A stretch of 12,317 nucleotides of DNA from assembly GCA_016205125.1 (NCBI GenBank), contig JACQJE010000218.1:1-12317 (forward strand), given 5' to 3'. This stretch comes from Deltaproteobacteria bacterium (GTDB lineage Bacteria; Bdellovibrionota; O2-12-FULL-43-9; JACQJE01). Both the position numbers and the translations under genes were made by a program. The notes below the pieces were generated by a model, which ran no database searches, was not told the origin of the DNA, and saw only the letters and a list, made by a program, of their open reading frames with translations. Below, in pieces: positions 6,622 through 12,317 of this stretch. Within the stretch, counting starts at the first letter, position 1; the number at the start of each line of letters is the position of its first letter.

Positions 6622-8097
6622 TTATTTGGAACGTCGATAAAGTGGATCAGAAGCGAGCTGAAAAACAAACGGCGATGCATAACGCGAAAAATAGGCCTCA
6701 TCTTTCAGCAGACCCCTCTTAGCTCCAAAATAGTGATCAAAAACAAAACGAAATGAATTGACTGGCGAAATTGAAGGATAGAGCAGCTTTTCCAGAGATT
6801 CCGGCAGATAATAAGCATTGAAATTCCTCATTCTCTCCTGGATGAAGAGTGCATCAGGGGGTTCTCTGTCCGAACGAATGGCAGGTCCGTGATCCGATTG
6901 AAGAATTATGATTGGCCTCACTTTTTCCCTTTTCAGGATTTCGTCGATGACAATCATTGTCTTTTTTGTAATATAAATAAGCTGGTCCAGATAATCTTCC
7001 CGATGGTCCCAGACATTCCCTTTCAGCCGGAATTTAACATTCGAGTTCATTCTCCCATCTCTGTCAAATACAAAGGGAGGATGTGGAGAGACCAGATGAA
7101 CAAAAACAAATTGCGGTCTCTCCAAATAGGGGATCTTCCCCAATTCCGAAAAGGTGCACAGCACACTCTTTCGGATCCCTCTGCGCATAAAATCGAAGGA
7201 GGGAGAGAAGAGATGCTCAAAGATAATGAATGGACTCATGCGATACATGAATAGCAAAAAACGATAGAGATCATGATCATCTGAACAGGAGACATTTCGA
7301 TCCTCATATCTGCTCGATCGAAGAACACCATTGACCGTATTAAAATGGGTATAAGAGTAGCCATGGTTCTTTAAGAATCGGACCACTTTATTCTCTTCGA
7401 TCATTTCATAAAGCTCAGAAAAATTTTGCAGATGATCGTGATATTTCATGTTGAGCGATGAGGCGATCGAGAGAGAGGTAATCGCATAGTTACTCTGGCT
7501 CTTTTCGGCGATATAAAAACCCCGATTCTTCAGGAATGTGATAAAAGAACTGTTATCATAGTGATAGATGTTGCGCAGGGTGTCTGCACGAGCATAGCCA
7601 TCGAGAATAATATAGTAGATATTCGGCCTCTCCTCCCGATTTGACTCTCTTTTCAATTCTATCTGAGTCAACTCTCTCCTCTCCCGCTCCTCCATGACTT
7701 TCTTGAATTTAAAGACTGAAATTTCTGAGGCAGAAATGACAACCAAAAGTAGGGCAAGAGCATTTAAATATCGCGTGATCTTCAGCAGACTCTTTTGACA
7801 ACGCCAGATCCAGACTGAAACAACAATCCAGGAAAATGTCATGATTGGCCATAGGAAATAATGATTCTGCCAAAGTTCGTAAAAACGCCCATAGGAGAAG
7901 AAGAGAACAAATGAAAACGACGTCAGAATTGCCGATTTATATCGGCTCTTCAGAATCAGGAGAGAGAGGGAAAAGAGCAAAAAGGCGATCCCTGCTGCCG
8001 CCAGAAGAGGGTAAGGGAGAGAAGAGAGTTCTAATTTGTCTTTGTTGATCGCAAAAACAAAGAGTACACTTTGAAGCGAAAAGAGAAGAGGGTGCAA
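6622..8097 (-). CDS. Polytopic membrane alkaline-phosphatase/sulfatase-superfamily protein
   Basis: Numbered from a TTG at 8097, a 491-aa membrane enzyme. Hydrophobic segments at about 3-18, 28-50, 56-68, 80-98 and 108-124 precede an extracytoplasmic catalytic domain. That domain starts at RPNIYYIILDGYARADTL (157-174), where D166 is a metal ligand. SNYAITSLSIASSLNM (202-217) carries the likely Thr207 nucleophile, then come HLVSPHPPF (334-342) and LQSDHGPA (399-406) with Asp/His metal ligands. This is the fold of LTA synthase, phosphoethanolamine transferases and sulfatases; a phospho-group transferase acting on an exported glycan or lipid is my inference. The start is uncertain. The open frame runs back to 8343, but that would overlap the divergent GT2 gene by over 160 nt; the nearest upstream ATG (8137) is out of frame by one base across a T9 run. 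It converges on the NoeA-like gene with a 14-bp gap and no visible terminator. Confidence 0.8.
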   Translation of the reverse strand: MHPLLFSLQSVLFVFAINKDKLELSSLPYPLLAAAGIAFLLFSLSLLILKSRYKSAILTSFSFVLFFSYGRFYELWQNHYFLWPIMTFSWIVVSVWIWRCQKSLLKITRYLNALALLLVVISASEISVFKFKKVMEERERRELTQIELKRESNREERPNIYYIILDGYARADTLRNIYHYDNSSFITFLKNRGFYIAEKSQSNYAITSLSIASSLNMKYHDHLQNFSELYEMIEENKVVRFLKNHGYSYTHFNTVNGVLRSSRYEDRNVSCSDDHDLYRFLLFMYRMSPFIIFEHLFSPSFDFMRRGIRKSVLCTFSELGKIPYLERPQFVFVHLVSPHPPFVFDRDGRMNSNVKFRLKGNVWDHREDYLDQLIYITKKTMIVIDEILKREKVRPIIILQSDHGPAIRSDREPPDALFIQERMRNFNAYYLPESLEKLLYPSISPVNSFRFVFDHYFGAKRGLLKDEAYFSRYASPFVFQLASDPLYRRSK

Positions 8098-8104
8098 AAA
8101 AAAA
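8096..8104. repeat. A9/T9 homopolymer at the 5' end of the sulfatase-like gene
   Basis: Nine A on the plus strand, nine T on the coding strand. One T fewer would fuse the catalytic frame to the ATG at 8137 and give a product beginning MPGKIRIIFDSFFLHPLL. With nine T, the frame has no ATG before the first membrane segment. It may be a translational or transcriptional on/off switch, or a base-count error. Confidence 0.7.
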
Positions 8105-8139
8105 GCTGTCGAAAATGATTCTGATTTTTCCAGGCATCC

Positions 8140-8168
8140 TTGCAACCCACAATGAAATACATTATAAG
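8140..8168 (+). promoter_or_regulatory. Sigma70-type promoter for the first GT2 gene, nearly leaderless
   Basis: TTGCAA (8140-8145, 4 of 6 consensus) and TATAAG (8163-8168, 5 of 6) are separated by 17 bp, a standard arrangement. Transcription would begin near 8175, only a base or two before the ATG at 8177, and there is no Shine-Dalgarno sequence. The mRNA would thus be leaderless or nearly so. Confidence 0.55.
8161..8166 (-). promoter_or_regulatory. Candidate -10 box (TATAAT) for the sulfatase-like gene
   Basis: Read on the minus strand this is a perfect TATAAT, about 24 nt before the ATG at 8137. No good -35 hexamer is visible at 15-18 bp spacing (AAGTGC or neighbours). It overlaps the plus-strand -10 of the divergent GT2 gene, so the two promoters would compete for polymerase. 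Confidence 0.35.
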
Positions 8169-8176
8169 CTTGCGAA

Positions 8177-8947
8177 ATGAATAGCACTTCTTCTTTCGAT
8201 CTCACCACCATCATACTGACATTTAATGCGGGATCTACTCTTCCACGCTGTCTCGAATCTCTCACCCCTCTGAACTCGCAGATCTGCATTATCGATTCTG
8301 GAAGTAGTGATAACACACTCGAATTAGCAAGAAAATATACCAATCAGATCGTGATGTCCCCTCTTTCCGACTTTTCAAAACAGAGAAACCTCGGTCTGGA
8401 TCATGTATCCGCTGAATGGGTCCTTTTTATCGATTCAGATGAGATGCTCACACCCGAATTGACGAGAGAGATCTGTAGAATACTCACCATGGGGGTCTCT
8501 TCAACAATTGCCGGCTTTGCCATGAAAAGGCATAACCAGATCTTTGGGCATTGGATGCGCTTTGGGGGGCATCAGCGCGATTGGCAAATTCGGCTCATGA
8601 GGAGAAGTCGTGCTCGCTATGTCAATTTTGTACATGAACAGGTGGAGTTACGTGGGGAGCTCCGTCGTCTGAGATCACCCCTTCTGCACTACTCCACCCC
8701 TGATCTTCAGAGTTATCTGGCAAAGCTCGGCTTCTACGCAGAATTGGAAGCGAAACAACTCGTCGCTTCAAGGAAATCGCCCGCTCTCCTTCGCCTTTGG
8801 ACCGACCCCTTTATTGGCTGGCTAAGACAGTATATTTTTGATCTCGGTTTCTTAGATGGTCGAGCCGGCCTTCAATTCGCACTTTTATCGGCATTTAATC
8901 GGTATTGCGTACTGGCAAGATGGAGAGAATTAGTAAAAAACCCGTAA
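8177..8947 (+). CDS. Glycosyltransferase family 2, WaaE/LgtF-like
   Basis: A 256-aa inverting GT2 enzyme of the WaaE/KdtX/LgtF type, which typically adds beta-linked glucose or a similar sugar to heptose in LPS inner core. It opens with TTIILTFNAGSTLPRCLES (10-28), then IIDSGSSDNT (38-47), DFSKQRNLGLDHVSAEW (65-81) and the metal-binding DxD motif IDSDE (85-89). After that come RDWQIRLMRR (134-143) and FVHEQV (151-156), typical of this subfamily. Length fits the family (about 250-260 aa). The ATG at 8177 is the only start that keeps the first beta strand; it sits right behind a good promoter and has no ribosome binding site, suggesting leaderless translation. The stop codon lies within the terminal inverted repeat of the downstream element, so the last few residues may differ from relatives. 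The substrate is inferred only from the nearby GT9 gene. Confidence 0.92.
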   Translation: MNSTSSFDLTTIILTFNAGSTLPRCLESLTPLNSQICIIDSGSSDNTLELARKYTNQIVMSPLSDFSKQRNLGLDHVSAEWVLFIDSDEMLTPELTREICRILTMGVSSTIAGFAMKRHNQIFGHWMRFGGHQRDWQIRLMRRSRARYVNFVHEQVELRGELRRLRSPLLHYSTPDLQSYLAKLGFYAELEAKQLVASRKSPALLRLWTDPFIGWLRQYIFDLGFLDGRAGLQFALLSAFNRYCVLARWRELVKNP

Positions 8948-9067
8948 CTTCTCAATAAGTGGAGGTATTGTCATCCTGAGCGAAGCGAAGGATCTGGATT
9001 CTTCGGGCACTTCGTGCCCTCAGAATGACAGGGGTCGCACTTTTGCCTCAAGTTATTGAGAAGTTAC
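8944..9067. repeat. 124-bp inverted-repeat element (MITE/REP-like) between two GT2 genes
   Basis: A perfect 15-bp terminal inverted repeat, GTAACTTCTCAATAA at 8944-8958 and TTATTGAGAAGTTAC at 9053-9067, bounds the element. Nested inside are imperfect arms TGTCATCCTGAG (8969-8980) and CTCAGAATGACA (9019-9030, one mismatch). Within those are the core CGAAGCGAAGGATCT and a small hairpin GGGCAC-TTC-GTGCCC (9005-9019). I recognise the GTCATCCTGAGCGAAGCGAAGGATCT-type core from memory as a common interspersed bacterial repeat. It has no coding capacity. The stop codon TAA of the upstream GT2 gene (8945-8947) is part of the left repeat. No clear target duplication is seen. Transcribed, it would form a long hairpin between the two genes and could attenuate or process the mRNA. 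Confidence 0.8.
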
Positions 9068-9077
9068 ATTAAGCCGT

Positions 9078-9083
9078 GGCGGA
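9078..9083 (+). promoter_or_regulatory. Ribosome binding site GGCGGA deciding the start of the second GT2
   Basis: GGCGGA sits 4 nt before the ATG at 9088. The alternative GTG at 9076 has nothing comparable in front of it, so this site favours the ATG, although its spacing is short. Confidence 0.4.
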
Positions 9084-9087
9084 TCAG

Positions 9088-10038
9088 ATGAACGACCTGA
9101 AAATAGATTCAGTGGCACTCATCGTTCTCAATTACAATGGTGCAGATCTCCTCAATGCCTGTCTCCCTTCGATCATCAAGGCCAGCCACAGAAGCAGATA
9201 CCGGTGCCGCATCATCATCCTCGACAACTGCAGTCAGGATCAGAGTAAGGAGATCGTTCGCACTCACTTTCCAGAGGCGGACTGGGTTTCGGCCTCCGAA
9301 AACCGGGTCCTCTGCTCTTATAATCCCTTGATGAAGGAGCTTTCTGAAGAGATTGTCATCCTTCTCAATAACGATATTTCTGTGGAACCCGATTTTATCG
9401 ACCCCTTGGTGGATGTATTTGAACAACATCCGGATGCTTTTTTTGCAGCTCCCAAAGTTCTCCTGCCCGGTACAAAGAAATACGAGGGGAATCGCACCCA
9501 GATGCGGATGCGGTGGGGGATCTTTGAGGCGACCTGCTTCTTTCCCGGCCATGAAAAGGGGATCGATCAACCTGGCTATACACTTCAGACGGGATACGGA
9601 GCTTTCCATCGCTTGCGCTTCCTGGAGCTGGGTGGCTATGACGATCTCTATCTCCCCGGAAGAGTAGAGGACAGCGACATCTGTTTCCGAGCTTGGAGAA
9701 GGGGATACAGAGGTTTCTATGTTCCTTCGAGTATCGTTTACCATGAAGGAGCAGTCACTTTCCGGAAAGTCTTCGGCCAAAAGAAGATGGACACCCTCAC
9801 CTGTCGAAACATTTTTCTCTTCATGTGGAAAAATCTCAAGGATCCAAGACTTCTTTTTGAACACTTATTCTTTCTGTTCCCAAGGCTCTCTTATGCGCTC
9901 TTGAAGGGGAATACTCCTTTTGCGCTTGGCTTCTTTTTAGCCCTGCAGAAAGCTCCCGAAGCATGGAAACGCCGCCGCGCTCAACGTATCTATCCCGCTA
10001 TTCGCCGGGACTGTGAGATTTTTGAGATGGTACGATGA
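9088..10038 (+). CDS. Glycosyltransferase family 2 (rhamnosyltransferase-like)
   Basis: A 316-aa GT2 enzyme (320 aa if the GTG at 9076 is used). The GT-A domain starts at VALIVLNYNGADLLNACLPS (9-28), with IILDNCSQD (43-51) and LLNNDISVEPDFIDPL (92-107), in which NND takes the place of DxD. A TGYGAFHR block (168-175) precedes LGGYDDLYLPGRVEDSDICF (181-200), which holds the ED dyad containing the catalytic-base candidate, then RAWRRGYRGFYVPSSIVYHE (201-220). This order is typical of the WbbL/rhamnosyltransferase-like group, whose members add rhamnose, galactofuranose or other sugars in O-antigen and core assembly. The C-terminal roughly 70 residues are basic with hydrophobic stretches and may touch the membrane. 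It ends in an ATGA overlap with the GT9 gene. The upstream 124-bp repeat separates it from the first GT2. Sugar specificity is unknown. Confidence 0.92.
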   Translation: MNDLKIDSVALIVLNYNGADLLNACLPSIIKASHRSRYRCRIIILDNCSQDQSKEIVRTHFPEADWVSASENRVLCSYNPLMKELSEEIVILLNNDISVEPDFIDPLVDVFEQHPDAFFAAPKVLLPGTKKYEGNRTQMRMRWGIFEATCFFPGHEKGIDQPGYTLQTGYGAFHRLRFLELGGYDDLYLPGRVEDSDICFRAWRRGYRGFYVPSSIVYHEGAVTFRKVFGQKKMDTLTCRNIFLFMWKNLKDPRLLFEHLFFLFPRLSYALLKGNTPFALGFFLALQKAPEAWKRRRAQRIYPAIRRDCEIFEMVR

Positions 10039-11198
10039 AGAGAACCTATGTTTTGAAGCGCTCTTTGATGAAAGCGCTCATTCAAACAGTTGATGCCATA
10101 GGGAGTCTTGCAGTAAGAAGATCTCCGGTTCCTCCCCTCTCCCCCTCTCAAATCGAGAACGTCCTCTTCATTCGCCTTGATCAGATTGGCGACATTGTGA
10201 CGACCCTTCCCGCAATTGACTCTCTAAAGACACTCTTTCCCAACGCTGAGATCACAGGTTTGGCGGGAACGGAAGGGGCAGAGCTCTTGTACGGCCATTC
10301 TGGCATTGATCGTCTCATCATTCTTCACGAACATTGGCTGAGACGCGATTCCCATCGCAAGCTTTTCACTCCAGAACTCAAAAAGCTCCTCCCGCAGCTA
10401 AAAGAAATATCCTTCGACATTGGCATCGATTTTCGCGGCGACCTCCGCAACATTCTTCTCATGAAATGGATCGGGGTCAAATACACGATCGGATATGGCG
10501 CAACGGGGGGGGGCTGGCTCCTCGATTCTGAGATCCCCTACGATCCGAATTTGCATGCAGTGAAAAAAAGTTTGCAATGCCTCTCCCCTTTCTCTCCCTC
10601 AACCCCTCTTCCCCTCACCGTACCCCGCATTGACTTCCACTCCTTCACCTCCGCCCAAGAGACTTTTCACTGGCTGAAACAGCAGTGGAACCTCTCCAGT
10701 CCCTTCATTGCCGCTCACCCAACTGCAGGGACTCCCAGTAAAGAATGGCCACTTGAAAACTGGCTGTATCTTGTCCAGAAACTCCTCTCTGAAAGAAATG
10801 AGCCGATTGTCCTCGTTGGAGGAGACCGGAAAAAATCCGGGAACATCGTCTCTGCGCTCTCAAATGAACGCCTCATTGACGCTTCAGGGATGACCAATCT
10901 TCGGGAATTAGCAGTGCTCTTGTCGCAGGCAAAACTCTTTATCTCTTGCGATTCAGGTCCAGCTCACATTGCCGCTGCAGTCGGCACACCCACACTGGTC
11001 ATTGCGAGCGGAACCAACGTCCCTTCCGTCTGGCTCCCCACTCACCCTCATGTGAAGGTCATTTCCCACGCGGTCGATTGCTCACCCTGTGAAATGAGCA
11101 TCTGTCCTAAAGAGCACCACTGGTGTATGGAAGGGATCACCGTTATGAAGGTCCTGGAGGAAGCTGAATCTCTCACTGGACGAGGGGCGAAAAAATGA
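10035..11198 (+). CDS. Glycosyltransferase family 9 (heptosyltransferase-like)
   Basis: A 387-aa GT-B enzyme of the ADP-heptose:LPS heptosyltransferase family. The N-terminal domain carries NVLFIRLDQIGDIVTTLPAI (42-61), with the conserved GD in the acceptor-side loop, then FDIGIDFRGDLRN (127-139). The C-terminal donor domain has FIAAHPTAGTPSKEWPLENW (224-243), VLVGGDRKK (259-267), IDASGMTNLRELAVLLSQA (281-299) and CDSGPAHIAAAVGTPTL (305-321). A cysteine set follows (C349, C352, C357, C364) in a PC...HHWC arrangement seen in many GT9 proteins. An unusual GATGGGWLL segment (155-163) is encoded by a G9 tract. Start ATG overlaps the preceding stop (ATGA), and its own stop overlaps the next ATG. 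The gene implies a heptose-containing core, though many environmental GT9 enzymes use other sugars. Confidence 0.92.
   Translation: MKRTYVLKRSLMKALIQTVDAIGSLAVRRSPVPPLSPSQIENVLFIRLDQIGDIVTTLPAIDSLKTLFPNAEITGLAGTEGAELLYGHSGIDRLIILHEHWLRRDSHRKLFTPELKKLLPQLKEISFDIGIDFRGDLRNILLMKWIGVKYTIGYGATGGGWLLDSEIPYDPNLHAVKKSLQCLSPFSPSTPLPLTVPRIDFHSFTSAQETFHWLKQQWNLSSPFIAAHPTAGTPSKEWPLENWLYLVQKLLSERNEPIVLVGGDRKKSGNIVSALSNERLIDASGMTNLRELAVLLSQAKLFISCDSGPAHIAAAVGTPTLVIASGTNVPSVWLPTHPHVKVISHAVDCSPCEMSICPKEHHWCMEGITVMKVLEEAESLTGRGAKK
10505..10513 (+). repeat. G9 homopolymer inside the GT9 gene
   Basis: Nine consecutive G encode the GGG of GATGGGWLL, residues 155-163 of the GT9 protein. A gain or loss of one G would shift frame in the first half of the protein and abolish the donor domain. 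It is the second G9 tract in a glycan gene of this window. Confidence 0.8.
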
Positions 11199-11302
11199 GA
11201 AAACAGCTGGGAGCCCTGTTACAAATTGCCTGGCTCGGATTTGTCACTTATTTCTTTCTTATTTCCTATTATATCCCGAGACTCAAGGAGCTCTTTTTCT
11301 AA
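11195..11302 (+). CDS. 35-aa single-pass membrane miniprotein
   Basis: A 35-codon gene between the GT9 and GT-C genes. Its ATG overlaps the GT9 stop (ATGA at 11195-11198) and its TAA overlaps the next ATG (TAATG at 11300-11304). GAGGGG lies 7 nt before the start. The peptide starts MRKQLG, continues with one hydrophobic helix of about 20 residues (ALLQIAWLGFVTYFFLISYY, 7-26) and ends IPRLKELFF. It reads as a one-helix inner-membrane protein with a positive N-terminus. I do not recognise a family. Position and overlaps on both sides argue that it is a real gene, possibly a small subunit or chaperone of the membrane glycosyltransferase that follows. The alternative is a leader ORF that only couples translation of the two large genes. 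Confidence 0.6.
   Translation: MRKQLGALLQIAWLGFVTYFFLISYYIPRLKELFF
11285..11290 (+). promoter_or_regulatory. Ribosome binding site AAGGAG of the GT-C gene
   Basis: AAGGAG, a near-ideal Shine-Dalgarno sequence, lies inside the 35-aa gene, 11 nt before the ATG at 11302. It supports 11302 as the start of the truncated membrane glycosyltransferase and allows initiation independent of coupling. Confidence 0.5.
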
Positions 11303-12317
11303 TGGAATACGTGGTCTCTGGTCCAACAGTCATTCTGACATCGACACTCTGGTTCTGTATCATTCTGTTTGCTTCTTACGGAATGGGTTCGACCTTTCTG
11401 AAAAACTATTTTTCCCGCGACAACGGACCTGTTTGCTCTCTTCATGCCATCTTTTCTCTCTCTCTTGGTTTATTCTCTTTCTCTTTCTGGACATTCATCA
11501 TCGGATCAGTGGGACTGCTCAAATTACCATGTCTCCTGCTCTTCCTCTTGGGAGGGACAGCTCTCGGTCTCCTCGATCTCAGAAAACATGGAACGGACAA
11601 CGTCCGAATCTTCAAAGATGGCTTCCCTCTCTCTCTCTCTGATAAACTATTGATTGCGCTCTTCTTAGTCCTTTCGTTTCTCACTTATCTGGGAGCGCAT
11701 GCGCCTGCGACAGGGAATGACGCCCTTGCCTATCATCTCTATTTCCCAAAGCTTTACGCAGAGAGAGGCGCTCTTTTTTTTACCCCATACCATCCCCGCT
11801 CGCTTTGGCCGTTCATGATGGAGATGCTCTTTACGGCTGGAATGCTCCTCCAGGGAACGGCACTGGCCCAACTCCTCAGTTGGAGCACAGCGATACTCAC
11901 TGCTCTGGCTGTTCCTGCTGCAGCAGCCTATTTTTCCCTTGAAAAGAACGTGATCCGCAGTGCGGCACTCCTCATCATCTGCGTCCCTGCCATCTGGATG
12001 CAGAGCATGGACGCCTATGTCGACAACGCCATGATGCTTTATACCTTCTTGTCCTTCATCGCCCTTTGGATCTGGAAAGAGCGAAACTATTCCCTTCATA
12101 GCGGATTCATCGCAGGCCTTTTCCTCTCGGCTCTCGTCTCGATTAAATATTTTACCCTTTTTCCTGCGCTGATCCTCACTCTTCTTTTCGGCCTCCCTCT
12201 TTTATCCAAGCTAAAAAAAATCGATCACCCCATCTTGGCTGTCAGCCTGCCAGCATTCACCATTCTGCTCTTTTCCTCCTTCTGGTTTATACGGAGCTGG
12301 TACTATACGGGTAATCC
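11302..12317 (+). CDS. Multi-pass membrane glycosyltransferase, GT-C type, 3' truncated
   Basis: An open frame of 338 codons running off the window with no stop. The product is strongly hydrophobic with roughly eight or more membrane segments. The first large loop has HAPATGNDALAYHLYFPKLY (133-152), with D140 in the position of the catalytic acid found in the first extracytoplasmic loop of GT-C enzymes such as ArnT and PMT relatives. A second acidic loop, MDAYVDNA (236-243), follows, and RSWYYTGN (331-338) matches the R-W-x-x-x-GNP motif common in this class just before the cut. Such enzymes use polyprenyl-phosphate sugars and act on the periplasmic side, so it likely modifies an exported glycan or lipid. 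Start ATG overlaps the stop of the 35-aa gene, with AAGGAG upstream. The frame contains a (CT)7 repeat. Full-length relatives usually exceed 450 aa. Confidence 0.85.
   Translation, partial: MEYVVSGPTVILTSTLWFCIILFASYGMGSTFLKNYFSRDNGPVCSLHAIFSLSLGLFSFSFWTFIIGSVGLLKLPCLLLFLLGGTALGLLDLRKHGTDNVRIFKDGFPLSLSDKLLIALFLVLSFLTYLGAHAPATGNDALAYHLYFPKLYAERGALFFTPYHPRSLWPFMMEMLFTAGMLLQGTALAQLLSWSTAILTALAVPAAAAYFSLEKNVIRSAALLIICVPAIWMQSMDAYVDNAMMLYTFLSFIALWIWKERNYSLHSGFIAGLFLSALVSIKYFTLFPALILTLLFGLPLLSKLKKIDHPILAVSLPAFTILLFSSFWFIRSWYYTGN
11627..11640 (+). repeat. (CT)7 dinucleotide repeat inside the GT-C gene
   Basis: Seven CT units encode the serine/leucine stretch PLSLSLS (109-115) in a loop before a membrane helix. 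A shorter (CT)5 stretch is at 11456-11465 in the same gene. Two-base repeats in coding sequence shift frame when copy number changes. Confidence 0.7.

Noticed and set aside
8098..8343. Extension of the sulfatase-like gene to an ATG at 8343
   Set aside because: It would overlap the divergent GT2 coding region by over 160 nt and place non-membrane, charged sequence before the first helix. The candidate promoters lie between the two genes.
9109..9864. Long open frame (251 codons) on the minus strand, opposite the second GT2 gene
   Set aside because: It is fully antisense to a confident GT2 gene, its protein has no recognisable motif, and no promoter or ribosome binding site is apparent.
11226..11642. 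138-codon plus-strand frame overlapping the 35-aa gene and the start of the GT-C gene
   Set aside because: Composition is serine-rich and unlike a folded protein. The overlapping frame from 11302 has a ribosome binding site, membrane helices and GT-C motifs and continues to the window end.
11665..12099. 144-codon minus-strand frame opposite the GT-C gene
   Set aside because: Antisense to a gene with clear GT-C motifs; the translated product is low in structure and looks like a shadow frame.
1..12317. CRISPR arrays, tRNA or rRNA genes, and transposase genes
   Set aside because: No regularly spaced direct repeats, no tRNA-like cloverleaf and no transposase-like reading frame were seen on either strand.

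Overview
The window (12,317 bp, close to 50% GC by eye) is a dense surface-glycan locus from a bacterium, most likely Gram-negative (didermic). This rests on a GT9 heptosyltransferase-family gene beside a WaaE-like GT2, which points to a lipopolysaccharide core or a similar outer-membrane glycan. Taxonomy cannot be fixed from the sequence. Mixed glycan genes, a small interspersed repeat with the GTCATCCTGAGCGAAGCGAA core, and many homopolymer tracts suggest an environmental or uncultured lineage.

Layout. (a) 143-4943, minus strand: a tightly packed four-gene operon. In transcription order it encodes an SDR nucleotide-sugar 4,6-dehydratase/epimerase, a hexapeptide acyltransferase fused to a helical-toroid domain, a WecB-type UDP-GlcNAc 2-epimerase and a GT4 glycosyltransferase. 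Junctions are ATGA, a 3-nt gap and TAATG, so translation is probably coupled. (b) 5027-6607, plus strand, divergent from (a): a 64-aa secreted or membrane miniprotein whose predicted mature N-terminus is YIDPGTGS, then a 460-aa NoeA-like protein. I read the latter as a kinase-like N-terminal half joined to a SAM-methyltransferase. (c) 6622 to about 8097, minus strand, tail-to-tail with (b): a polytopic membrane protein with an extracytoplasmic alkaline-phosphatase/sulfatase-superfamily domain. Its start codon is unclear because a 9-base T run separates the frame from the nearest ATG. (d) 8177 to the window end, plus strand: a WaaE-like GT2, a 124-bp inverted-repeat element, a second GT2, a GT9 heptosyltransferase, a 35-aa membrane miniprotein and a large GT-C-type membrane glycosyltransferase cut by the window edge. 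The last four genes join by ATGA or TAATG overlaps.

How the parts may work together (inference): block (a) makes and transfers a modified nucleotide sugar, block (d) assembles an oligosaccharide, and blocks (b) and (c) decorate or cap it. The most interesting part is (b)+(c): YIDPGTGS miniprotein, kinase-like/methyltransferase fusion and membrane phospho-transferase-like enzyme. The combination recalls the WbdD kinase/methyltransferase cap of E. coli O8/O9a, but in a different architecture. Also notable are two genes easily missed (the 35-aa protein and the truncated GT-C gene), an almost leaderless promoter before the first GT2, and slippage-prone tracts (two G9, one A9/T9, one (CT)7) inside glycan genes.
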